Below are positions 1-6,439 of a stretch of DNA of 6,439 nt, piece after piece. Made by a program: the position numbers and the translations under genes. The first letter of the stretch is position 1; every line of letters starts with the position of its first letter. Below the pieces are notes generated by a model. It was not told the DNA's origin, did not search any database, and saw only the letters and a list, made by a program, of their open reading frames with translations. This stretch comes from Gemmatimonadota bacterium (GTDB lineage Bacteria > Gemmatimonadota > Gemmatimonadetes > Gemmatimonadales > GWC2-71-9), in contig JAOTWK010000209.1 of NCBI GenBank assembly GCA_029862935.1, positions 1 to 6,439 on the forward strand, written 5' to 3'.

Positions 1-2999
1 TGTTCGCCCGCACTATCAAGGACCTGGTCTGTCGCTACCACACGATGCGTGGCCGATCGGTGACGCGCATCGCGGGATGGGACACCCACGGACTGCCAGT
101 AGAAATCGAGGTCGAGAAGGCGCTTCAAATCAGCGGCAAGGCCGATATCGAGCAGTTGGGCGTGGCCGAGTTCAACGCGCGCTGCAGGGAGAGCGTGTTC
201 CGCTACAAGTCCGAGTGGGAGACGTTGTCGGAGCGCATCGGCTATTGGCTGGACTACACGCGGCCGTACGTGACCTATACCAAGGACTACATCGAAACCG
301 TGTGGTGGCTGCTCAAGCAGCTTCACGATCGCGAGCGACTCTACCGCGGCCACAAGGTGCTGCCATATTGCCCGCGTTGTGGGACGGCGCTTTCCAGCCA
401 CGAGCTCGCCCAGGGCTACGCCACTCACCGCAGTCCGTCCATTCACGCGCTGTTTCGCCTCGTCGGTGATGCTGAGCGCTACCTACTTGTATGGACCACG
501 ACGCCGTGGACGCTCCCATCCAACGTGGCGATCGCCGTCCATCCCGATTTTCGCTACGTCGAGCATGAGGTCGACGGCAAGCGGATCATCGCCGAAGAGG
601 TGATCGCCGGGCAACGCGTGGTGCCCGGGGCGACCGGGGGCGAGCCGCTCAACTCGTTTCCCCGCGTGGCCGCGCATGCGGGCCACGAGCTCGTCGGGCT
701 GCCGTATGAGCAGCTGGTGAGTGCGGTCCAGCTCGATCCCGCGCGCGCATTTCGAGTCGTTGCCGGTGACTTCGTCACGAATGAAGAGGGCACGGGGCTC
801 GTGCATATCGCGCCGGCGTTTGGCGCCGACGACTACGCCACAGGCCAGCGCGAAGACCTCGCCTTTGTCAATCCCGTGGATGCCTCAGGTCGGTTTGTCG
901 CGACGGATTGGGATGAGATCAACGGGCGCACCGTGTTCGAAGCCAATCCGATCATCGCGCAGCGTCTCGATCGGGAAGGGAAGGTCTTCGGCCGGTATCA
1001 ACCGGAAGGGTACGAACACACGTATCCCTTCTGCTGGCGCTGTGATTCGCCGCTGATCTATTACGCGCGGGAATCCTGGTTCGTGCGTACCACCGACTAC
1101 CGGGATCGGATGCTGGCCATCAACCACGACGTGTCGTGGTACCCGCCGGAGGTGGGTGACGGACGTTTCGGGGAGTGGCTCGAGAACAACGTCGACTGGG
1201 CGCTCTCCCGGGATCGTTACTGGGGGACGCCGCTACCGGTGTGGATTTGCGACGCACACGACGAGCACCGGGTCGTGGTCGGATCGTATGCGGAACTCGC
1301 TGAGCGTTTGGGACGTAGCCTCCCGGATGACTTCGATCCGCACAAGCCCTTCATCGACGACTACACGTTCGGTTGCTCGGTACGCGGGTGTGCCGGGACG
1401 ATGCGCCGAGTGCCCGAGGTGATCGACGCATGGTTCGACTCGGGCGCCATGCCTTACGCGCAGTGGCACTACCCGTTCGAGCATGGTACAGACTTCGAGC
1501 GACATTTCCCGGCTGACTTCATTTGTGAAGGTCTGGACCAGACCCGGGGATGGTTCTACTCGCTGTTGGCGATCGCGGCGGGGGTGTCCGATAGTCCGGC
1601 CTATCGCCACGTCGTGGTGAATGGGCTCGTGTTGGACGCTGACGGCAGGAAGATGTCGAAGCGTGTCGGCAACGTGGTGGATCCGTGGGAGGCGGTGCGG
1701 CAGTTCGGTGCCGACGCGGTGCGGCTGTACCTTCTTGCGTCGAGCCAGGTGTGGCTGCCGAAGCGTTTCGATGCAAGCGCGGTGCGGGAGGTCGCGTCGG
1801 GCTTTCTCAACCGGTTGCGCAACACCTATGGCTTCTTTGCGCTGTACGCGGAAGACTGGGTCCCCACGGATGCGCCTCCGGTTGCCGGACGTCCCCTCGT
1901 CGACCGGTGGCTCCTCAGTCGGCTGGATGCTGTAACGGCGGAGGTGGGTCGGGCGTGGACGTCGTACGACGTGACGGCGGGCGTACGGGTAATAATGGAT
2001 TTCTGCGATCACGAGCTGTCCAACTGGTACGTGCGCGTCAATCGACGGCGCTTCTGGGCTCCTGATGCCAAGGCAGATCCTGCGGCGCTCGCAACGCTGC
2101 ACGAAACGTTGGTAACGGTCACCCGCCTACTGGCCCCCGCGGCGCCTTTCGTGAGCGATGCCGTGCACCGCCGACTGACTGGAGAGCCTGCGCATGTCGC
2201 GCGGTTTCCCGAGGATGCGGCAAGAGGAGCACCGGAGCTCGATGCCGCCATGGATGCGGTGCGTCGTCTTGCCTCCCTCGCGCGCGCGACCCGCGAAGAG
2301 GCCGGGTTGAAGGTGCGTCAGCCCCTCGGCTGCATGCGTGTGGCGGTGCCGGCGTCGGTGCTGGGTCCTGCGTTCGAGTCATTTCTTGAGATCTTGCGGG
2401 CGGAAGTGAACGTCAAGACCGTCGAAGTGGTCGGTTCGGACGTGGAGTTGGTGCGTCTGCGCGGCAAGCCAAACTTCCGATCCCTTGGGAAGACCTACGG
2501 TCGCGAGACACCGCAAGCCGCCAAGGCAGCGGAGACGCTAAATGGTGAGGCGTTGCGTCGTTTGGAACAGGGAGAGTCTGTAGCCACGACCGTGAACGAG
2601 CGGACGTTCGAGTTCCAACCTGACGACATCGTGGTCGAACGCGACGTCGTGACAGACTGGTTGGTGCAGAGCGATGGTCCGATCGTGGTTGCACTGGACC
2701 CGAGAATCAGCGAGGCGTTGCGGCAAGAGGGCTTGGCGCGGGAGATCGTCAACCGGGTCCAGAGACTACGCAAAGAGGCGGGATACGATTACAATACTCG
2801 GATCGTTTTGGGCATTGCCGGCAGTGATGAGCTGGCGGCGGCAGCAGAGGCGTTCCGCGCCGTCATTCAAGACGAAACGCTGGCGCGCCGTCTGGACATC
2901 GGTTCGGAGGCTGCCAGCCCCGATGTCCGAGAAGACGTCAGCATCGACGGACGGCAAACGGTGCTCTCTGTTCGGCGGTGGAGCTCGGAGACGGGGTGA
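1..2999 (+). CDS. ileS: Isoleucyl-tRNA synthetase, type-2 (eukaryote-like) form, 5' truncated
   Basis: Cytoplasmic class I synthetase that charges tRNA-Ile with isoleucine using ATP and edits misactivated valine. The first full codon is at base 3; 998 residues are visible before TGA at 2997-2999. The start and the HIGH motif lie upstream; the frame opens with FARTIKDL, which normally follows HIGH closely, so roughly 50 residues are missing. Visible landmarks: GWDTHGLP (75-98); a CPRC zinc knuckle (369-380); the editing-domain motifs WTTTPWTLPSN (492-524) and GTGLVHIAPAFGADDY (789-836); a second knuckle CWRC (1032-1043); KMSKR in place of KMSKS (1650-1664); the anticodon-binding domain with LSNWYV followed by RRRFW (about 2017-2058). 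The C-terminal 150 or so residues have no cysteines, so the C-terminal zinc finger of the E. coli-type enzyme is absent. KMSKR, this C-terminus and the overall size fit the type-2 clade. It probably heads an operon with the genes downstream. Confidence 0.97.
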   Translation, partial: FARTIKDLVCRYHTMRGRSVTRIAGWDTHGLPVEIEVEKALQISGKADIEQLGVAEFNARCRESVFRYKSEWETLSERIGYWLDYTRPYVTYTKDYIETVWWLLKQLHDRERLYRGHKVLPYCPRCGTALSSHELAQGYATHRSPSIHALFRLVGDAERYLLVWTTTPWTLPSNVAIAVHPDFRYVEHEVDGKRIIAEEVIAGQRVVPGATGGEPLNSFPRVAAHAGHELVGLPYEQLVSAVQLDPARAFRVVAGDFVTNEEGTGLVHIAPAFGADDYATGQREDLAFVNPVDASGRFVATDWDEINGRTVFEANPIIAQRLDREGKVFGRYQPEGYEHTYPFCWRCDSPLIYYARESWFVRTTDYRDRMLAINHDVSWYPPEVGDGRFGEWLENNVDWALSRDRYWGTPLPVWICDAHDEHRVVVGSYAELAERLGRSLPDDFDPHKPFIDDYTFGCSVRGCAGTMRRVPEVIDAWFDSGAMPYAQWHYPFEHGTDFERHFPADFICEGLDQTRGWFYSLLAIAAGVSDSPAYRHVVVNGLVLDADGRKMSKRVGNVVDPWEAVRQFGADAVRLYLLASSQVWLPKRFDASAVREVASGFLNRLRNTYGFFALYAEDWVPTDAPPVAGRPLVDRWLLSRLDAVTAEVGRAWTSYDVTAGVRVIMDFCDHELSNWYVRVNRRRFWAPDAKADPAALATLHETLVTVTRLLAPAAPFVSDAVHRRLTGEPAHVARFPEDAARGAPELDAAMDAVRRLASLARATREEAGLKVRQPLGCMRVAVPASVLGPAFESFLEILRAEVNVKTVEVVGSDVELVRLRGKPNFRSLGKTYGRETPQAAKAAETLNGEALRRLEQGESVATTVNERTFEFQPDDIVVERDVVTDWLVQSDGPIVVALDPRISEALRQEGLAREIVNRVQRLRKEAGYDYNTRIVLGIAGSDELAAAAEAFRAVIQDETLARRLDIGSEAASPDVREDVSIDGRQTVLSVRRWSSETG

Positions 3000-3040
3000 T
3001 GAACGGACACATGAACGCCGTAGAATTGGATTGGTTATGA
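2999..3040 (+). CDS. Possible 13-codon coupling mini-ORF between ileS and the zinc-finger gene
   Basis: The ATG at 2999-3001 shares a base with the ileS stop (TGATG), and the TGA at 3038-3040 overlaps the next gene's ATG (ATGA). A GGAG at 2987-2990 sits 8 nt before the ATG, a better ribosome site than the one in front of the zinc-finger gene, which has only GGA at 3028-3030. The peptide would be MNGHMNAVELDWL, which I do not recognise. If translated, its likely role is to carry terminating ribosomes from ileS onto the next start rather than to make a functional peptide. Both overlaps could be chance in a gap this short. Confidence 0.25.
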   Translation: MNGHMNAVELDWL

Positions 3041-3420
3041 AGAAGAAGCAGCTTTCCCATCTCGAGACCCGATTGCTCGAGGAGCGCGGACGCGTCATGA
3101 AGGAGCTCGGGTACTACGACGAGCAATTCAGCGGGACACTGCAATCGTCTGACGGCGATCTGTCCTCGTATTCCTTCCACATGGCGGACCAAGGAACCGA
3201 CGCCATGGAGCGCGAGAAGCAGTTCCTCTTTGCGTCGAAAGAAGGACGCTATCTCTGGCACGTCAACGAGGCGTTGCGCCGGTTGTACTCAAGTCCAGAG
3301 GACTTCGGGAAATGCCATGAGTGCGGCGAGGACATTGGCTTCGATCGTCTCGATGCGCTCCCGCATGCACGCCTTTGCATCAAGTGCAAGGCGAAAGAGG
3401 AAGATGGAAAACAGGAATAA
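3037..3420 (+). CDS. TraR/DksA-family C4 zinc-finger protein
   Basis: A 127-residue protein. Members of this family bind RNA polymerase through its secondary channel and tune transcription initiation, in DksA together with ppGpp; the role of this one is inferred. Residues about 1-85 are charged and helical, suiting the family's coiled coil. Cysteines 93, 96, 114 and 117 form C-X2-C-X17-C-X2-C, the DksA zinc-finger spacing. The presumed coiled-coil tip reads ADQGTDAMEREK (residues 50-61), with acidic residues and an alanine near where DksA carries DxxDxA, but with different spacing. It is shorter than E. coli DksA (151 residues). The ATG at 3037 is chosen because it follows ileS closely and the protein begins with a lysine-rich helix; its ribosome site is weak. 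It occupies the same slot as ylyA in the Bacillus subtilis ileS-lspA cluster. The 3' end overlaps lspA by 17 nt. Confidence 0.92.
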   Translation: MKKKQLSHLETRLLEERGRVMKELGYYDEQFSGTLQSSDGDLSSYSFHMADQGTDAMEREKQFLFASKEGRYLWHVNEALRRLYSSPEDFGKCHECGEDIGFDRLDALPHARLCIKCKAKEEDGKQE

Positions 3421-3928
3421 GTGGATCCCGTTCTGGGGAGTGGTGGCCGCGGTCATCGTCATCGATTTCATCACCAAACGGATTGCGGTGGCCTGGCTCA
3501 GCACGGGCGCCGTACGCGTATGGGGTGACTGGCTCGCGCTCCGTCTCGTGTACAATCCGGGAGCCGCCTTTGGGATCCACGTGGGCGACCAATCGCGGTG
3601 GGTCTTCATGGTGCTGGCCCTGATTGCGTTGGTGGTGCTGGGCGCGATGGTTCGCCACACGCATTCGTCCCAATGGTTTCGGCTCACGGCGCTGGCCCTC
3701 GTGTGCGGTGGCGCTGTCGGGAACCTGATCGACCGCGTGCGCAGCTCGCAGGGTGTGGTGGACTTCATCGACGTCTTCATTGGTCCTGTTCATTGGCCCA
3801 CGTTCAATGTTGCGGATATGGCCGTGAGTTGTGGGGCCATCGCCCTCGCGGTGGTGTTGTGGCATGAAGGGCACGCTGAACAGAGGCTCGCCCCAGAGCG
3901 AGAGCAGGCCGACCCCGCAGAGGCCTGA
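3404..3928 (+). CDS. lspA: Lipoprotein signal peptidase (signal peptidase II)
   Basis: An inner-membrane aspartic protease that removes the signal peptide from diacylglyceryl-prolipoproteins at the lipobox cysteine. The protein has 174 residues, normal for the family. Four hydrophobic segments are visible at about residues 9-30, 66-83, 92-112 and 136-153. Family motifs: D21 followed by F-x-T-K in the first segment, NPGAAFG at 51-57, GNLIDRV at 106-112 with catalytic D110, VVDFID at 118-123, and FNVAD at 134-138 with catalytic D138. The ATG at 3404 follows GAGG (3397-3400) with a short 3-nt gap and gives the usual short N-terminus before the first membrane segment. The last 20 residues or so are a polar, charged tail whose DNA also encodes the start of the next gene. 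Synthesis is probably coupled to the zinc-finger gene through the 17-nt overlap. Confidence 0.97.
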   Translation: MENRNKWIPFWGVVAAVIVIDFITKRIAVAWLSTGAVRVWGDWLALRLVYNPGAAFGIHVGDQSRWVFMVLALIALVVLGAMVRHTHSSQWFRLTALALVCGGAVGNLIDRVRSSQGVVDFIDVFIGPVHWPTFNVADMAVSCGAIALAVVLWHEGHAEQRLAPEREQADPAEA

Positions 3929-4934
3929 GCGCATTCCTGACGCAGCCTTCGCCTTTACCGTATGCGTCGAGGCGACCGAGCGACTCGATCGTTTTCTCGC
4001 CGACCAACTTGCCCTCTCTCGAACCCACGTAGGTCGCCTGATCGCGGACGGCGCCGTGCGCGTGAACGGAGAGCGGGCGAGAGCCTCCCGGCGCCTGTCA
4101 CGAGGTGACGAAGTGCACGTGCGGGGGTTCGCTGACGACCGGCCCTTGTCGTTTCTGGTGCCTCGAGCGCGTCCACTGCGTATCGTCTACGAGGACGATG
4201 CATTGATGGTGCTGGACAAGCCGGCGGGACTGGTTGTCCATCCGGCCCCTGGGCACTGGGATGACACCCTCGTCAACGCCCTGGTGGCGCGCGGGACGCC
4301 GCTGTCGGACGGCGCCACCGGTCGACCGGGCATCGTGCATCGGCTGGACAAAGACACGTCGGGGCTCTTGATCGTGGCGAAGACCGACGAGGCCCACCGA
4401 GTCCTGGCGCGATCGCTCGGACAGCGAAAGATCGAGCGGGTGTACGCGGCGCTCGTCTGGGGACACGTCCGTTCGCCGCTGGAGATCGACGCACCCATTG
4501 CACGGCACCCGAAGGATCGGAAACGCATGATGGTGCTCGCCACTGGACGTAACGCCAAGAGCCTCGTGGAGCCGGTGGCACAGTTCGGCACATGCGACCT
4601 GATCCGCGTGCGCATCGTCACGGGACGCACACACCAGATTCGTGTACACTTGGCGCATGTCGGGCACCCGGTAGTGGGTGACCCGGTGTACCATCACGGC
4701 GGATCCCGACGCGTGACGGGCGGGCAGCGTCCGGTGGCGCAGACCATCGAGACGGCCGCGTTGCGTCAAGCGTTGCATGCCGCACTGCTCCGCTTCGCCC
4801 ACCCCGTGACTCGTGAGACGATCGAGTGTCGCAGCGAATGGCCCGCCGATCTTCTGCCTGTTCTTGTGGCTGCCAGCAACGAGGATTTGCTTGCTGGCGC
4901 GAAACCGCTCGAATATCTTGGTTTCTTCGAGTGA
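3864..4934 (+). CDS. RluD/RluA-family large-subunit rRNA pseudouridine synthase
   Basis: Converts specific uridines of 23S rRNA to pseudouridine. From the ATG at 3864 it is 356 residues. An S4 RNA-binding domain spans about residues 38-95 (from RLDRFLADQ to GDEVHV, including VRVNG). The catalytic domain follows, with VLDKPAGLVVHP, then HRLDKDTSG with catalytic D162 (codon 4347-4349), then GRTHQIRVHL and HPVVGDPVYH. S4 plus this motif set points to RluD rather than to RluA, which lacks S4; the exact target uridines cannot be read from the sequence. Start choice: between 3864 and the S4 domain the frame has no ATG, GTG or TTG, so the gene must overlap lspA by at least 65 nt; a GTG at 3831 is the only other nearby option. 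No good ribosome site precedes either, so translation may be coupled to lspA. Residues 1-37 are a proline- and charge-rich extension of unknown role. It matches ylyB in the Bacillus gene order. Confidence 0.95.
   Translation: MKGTLNRGSPQSESRPTPQRPERIPDAAFAFTVCVEATERLDRFLADQLALSRTHVGRLIADGAVRVNGERARASRRLSRGDEVHVRGFADDRPLSFLVPRARPLRIVYEDDALMVLDKPAGLVVHPAPGHWDDTLVNALVARGTPLSDGATGRPGIVHRLDKDTSGLLIVAKTDEAHRVLARSLGQRKIERVYAALVWGHVRSPLEIDAPIARHPKDRKRMMVLATGRNAKSLVEPVAQFGTCDLIRVRIVTGRTHQIRVHLAHVGHPVVGDPVYHHGGSRRVTGGQRPVAQTIETAALRQALHAALLRFAHPVTRETIECRSEWPADLLPVLVAASNEDLLAGAKPLEYLGFFE
4891..4919 (+). promoter_or_regulatory. Weak sigma-70-like promoter candidate for the TPR gene
   Basis: TTGCTG (4891-4896) and TATCTT (4914-4919) are separated by 17 nt inside the 3' end of the pseudouridine synthase gene. 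The match is 3 of 6 at -35 and 4 of 6 at -10, so it could arise by chance. It would start transcription near 4926 and give the TPR gene a leader of about 160 nt. It is listed because the TPR gene is the only one here with a real upstream gap and so may need its own promoter. Confidence 0.15.
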
Positions 4935-5086
4935 CCAGTGAGCGCATTACACGAAGGTTGCACGCTTCGGCGACCGATCACCCTGCTGGGTCGTGCTTCG
5001 ATGTGCATGAATAGCACGGCTGGTGGCGAGCTGGTGATTGCCTTCCTCGGCTTCTCTATGCCTCGAATCTGACCACCGTCCACCCA
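4935..5086. other. 152-nt intergenic spacer, largest in the window
   Basis: No gene is assigned here. The spacer contains the hairpin at 4989-5021, a weaker 5-bp inverted repeat (CGAAG at 4952-4956 with CTTCG at 4965-4969), and a 23-codon unassigned ORF at 5001-5072. There is no T-rich tract, so no intrinsic terminator is supported, and no purine-rich ribosome site just before the ATG at 5087. Confidence 0.7.
4989..5021 (+). other. Imperfect 9-bp hairpin in the spacer
   Basis: GGTCGTGCT (4989-4997) pairs with AGCACGGCT (5013-5021). Six inner pairs are perfect Watson-Crick; the outer three are G-U, G-C and U-G. The loop is 15 nt. No T run follows, so it is not a standard terminator; it could be an RNA leader structure or chance. 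Confidence 0.3.
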
Positions 5087-6439
5087 ATGGCTGTCGCCAC
5101 CGTCTCCGAGCGCGATCGTGTGATCTTGCGGTCATTTGCCGGCCGCATCGACCCCAGTGACGCCAGCGCCCACAACAATCTGGGCGTGCTGTACTTCCGC
5201 CGCGGTCTCGTGGACGAGGCGGTCGAGCAATTCGGGCGTGCGCTCGCGCTCGATCCGAGGCTCGGGGTCGCACGCCGAAACCTGGAGATTACCCACCAGC
5301 GCTCTGGCTTCTACGACCGTCGCATTGCGGAACTGAGCGAAACGCTCAGGACCGCGCCGGATGACACGGACACTCGGTGGGAACTTGCCGAGGTCTATCG
5401 GGCACTGCACCGCTTCGACGCCGCTGCGGACGAGCTCCAGGCCTTGGTCGCTCGAGATCCCGCGCGCGTCGATGCCCTCGCGGCCTTGGGACAAGCCGAA
5501 CACGGTCGCGGCAAGCCCGACAGGGCGATCGAGTGGCTCGAGCGTGCGAAGGGCCTCGATCCGGAGAATGCGGCGGTCCACTTGCAGGTTGGGCAGGTCT
5601 TGCACGAGCGCGGGGATACGAACGCAGCACTCGTCGCACTGACCCGGGCGACCGAGCTCGACCGTGACAATGGGGACGCCCACCAGCAACTCGCGTTCGT
5701 GTTGGGTGAATTGGGCCGCCACGATGACGCGCGCGCAGCGACCCGACGAGCCATCGCGCTCAATCCCTCCCTCACCAATCCCAACGCGAACCTCGCGCTC
5801 GAGCAAGACGAAGGTGGGCAACGCCGCTCGGCAGCAATCGAAGCCGTCACCGAACCCACGACCGCACTGGCGCATTATCATCTCGGACTCGCGTTTCGCA
5901 GACGGAAGCGTTATAACGCAGCCCTTCGAGAATTCCGGCTCGCGCTCGAGGCTGGTGATGACCGCCGACTCGTGCTGCCAGCCGTGGCGGAGCTGCATCT
6001 GCTCAAGCGGGACCACGCGACAGCGTTGGAGGCCTATGGCCGACTGACCCACGAGATGCCGGAGGTCGCGAAGCTGTGGAACGAGCGCGGGATCGTGCTG
6101 CATCAACTCGGACGCTTCGACGAAGCCGTCGCCTCGTACCGGCGAGCCCTCATGTTAGACCCCCGCCATGTGTACGCGATGAACAATCTGGGCGTGACAT
6201 TGGCGTATGCTGGCGATCCGGTGCTGGCCGTCACCGCGGTGCGAGACGCCATCCGCATGGCGCCCGATGATCATCTCGCCCCCGTGAACCTGGGATTGCT
6301 CCTGCTGAAGCTCCGTCGCTTCGAACTGGCCATGGAAGCGCTACGCCGGGTGGTGGATGCAGCACCTCAACACGCGGTGGCCTGGAATGGCATCGGACTC
6401 GTGCTGACAGAACTCGGAAGGCACGAGGACGCCCGGCAC
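5087..6439 (+). CDS. Tetratricopeptide-repeat protein, 3' truncated
   Basis: An open frame of 451 codons runs to the window edge with no stop. It is built almost wholly of 34-residue TPR units with the usual pattern of small and hydrophobic positions and DP/NP endings, for example NNLGVLYFRRG with ALALDP. Six units in perfect register start at residues 25, 59, 93, 127, 161 and 195; the one at 59 is degenerate. A 30-residue break follows (229-258), then units start at 259, 293, 327, 361, 395 and 429, the last cut off. TPR arrays are protein-binding scaffolds; no enzyme domain is visible and the partner is unknown. The first 24 residues have no signal peptide or membrane segment, so a cytoplasmic location is likely. 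Start: an in-frame stop lies at 5012-5014 and the ATG at 5087 is the only canonical start before the first repeat, but no Shine-Dalgarno sequence precedes it. It is probably transcribed apart from, or at the tail of, the ileS-lspA group. Confidence 0.9.
   Translation, partial: MAVATVSERDRVILRSFAGRIDPSDASAHNNLGVLYFRRGLVDEAVEQFGRALALDPRLGVARRNLEITHQRSGFYDRRIAELSETLRTAPDDTDTRWELAEVYRALHRFDAAADELQALVARDPARVDALAALGQAEHGRGKPDRAIEWLERAKGLDPENAAVHLQVGQVLHERGDTNAALVALTRATELDRDNGDAHQQLAFVLGELGRHDDARAATRRAIALNPSLTNPNANLALEQDEGGQRRSAAIEAVTEPTTALAHYHLGLAFRRRKRYNAALREFRLALEAGDDRRLVLPAVAELHLLKRDHATALEAYGRLTHEMPEVAKLWNERGIVLHQLGRFDEAVASYRRALMLDPRHVYAMNNLGVTLAYAGDPVLAVTAVRDAIRMAPDDHLAPVNLGLLLLKLRRFELAMEALRRVVDAAPQHAVAWNGIGLVLTELGRHEDARH
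5771..5860 (+). other. Non-TPR linker between the two TPR blocks
   Basis: Codons 229-258 of the TPR protein interrupt the 34-residue phasing. The start (NPNANLAL) still resembles the first helix of a repeat, but the rest is polar (EQDEGGQRR) and lacks the second-helix pattern. It looks like a repeat that has decayed or been shortened by four residues, forming a hinge between two six-repeat superhelices. The reading frame is intact across it. Confidence 0.55.

Noticed and set aside
1233..2102. 289-codon minus-strand ORF inside ileS
   Set aside because: It lies opposite the conserved synthetase core including KMSKR, is rich in R, P and H as expected of a shadow frame, and has no recognisable family features.
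3230..3403. Longer lspA start far upstream within the zinc-finger gene
   Set aside because: It would add a cysteine-rich, non-membrane N-terminus foreign to LspA; the ATG at 3404 gives the normal family length and N-terminus.
4989..5021. Hairpin as an intrinsic terminator after the pseudouridine synthase gene
   Set aside because: No T-rich run follows the stem, and the 15-nt loop is long for a terminator.
5243..5949. 11-bp string CTCGCGCTCGA repeated at 5243, 5792 and 5939
   Set aside because: It comes from similar codons for A-L-x-L or L-A-L-E/D at TPR or TPR-like helices, not from a DNA repeat element.
5132..6106. 324-codon minus-strand ORF opposite the TPR gene
   Set aside because: Its sequence shows no recognisable domain, and the plus strand encodes regular TPR units across the whole stretch. 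Long antisense ORFs are common in GC-rich genes with strong codon bias.
5174..6196. 15-bp exact repeat AACAATCTGGGCGTG at 5174-5188 and 6182-6196
   Set aside because: Both copies encode NNLGV in the first helix of a TPR unit; this is protein-level repetition and not a mobile or regulatory repeat.

Overview
This window comes from a GC-rich bacterial chromosome. All convincing genes lie on the plus strand and are tightly packed. They are, in order: the 3' part of ileS (isoleucyl-tRNA synthetase), a small TraR/DksA-type C4 zinc-finger gene, lspA (signal peptidase II), an rluD/rluA-family 23S rRNA pseudouridine synthase, and the 5' part of a gene for a long tetratricopeptide-repeat (TPR) protein. 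No mobile element, CRISPR array, tRNA or rRNA gene was seen. The resemblance of the zinc-finger and TPR proteins to sequences I remember suggests Gemmatimonadota, but this is an impression from memory and not a search result.

Region by region: bases 1-2999 are ileS, which enters the window just after the expected HIGH motif. Bases 2999-3040 are a 37-nt gap that could be bridged by a 13-codon mini-ORF overlapping both neighbours. Bases 3037-3420 encode the zinc-finger protein. Bases 3404-3928 encode LspA and overlap the previous gene by 17 nt. Bases 3864-4934 encode the pseudouridine synthase, with a forced overlap of about 65 nt with lspA. Bases 4935-5086 are the only real intergenic spacer; they hold a 9-bp hairpin but no T-tract terminator. 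From 5087 to the window end runs an open TPR frame of 451 codons with no stop.

The first four genes look like one operon with very tight or overlapping junctions. The order ileS - TraR/DksA-like - lspA - rluD-like is the same as ileS-ylyA-lspA-ylyB of Bacillus subtilis, so the core is an old conserved housekeeping cluster: tRNA charging, a likely RNA-polymerase-binding regulator, lipoprotein maturation and ribosome modification. The TPR gene sits where pyrR follows in Bacillus and is probably a separate, lineage-specific unit.

I found no clearly new biological system. The points most worth a second look are the mini-ORF between ileS and the zinc-finger gene, the forced lspA/rluD overlap, and the regular two-block layout of the TPR protein with its unusual leader.
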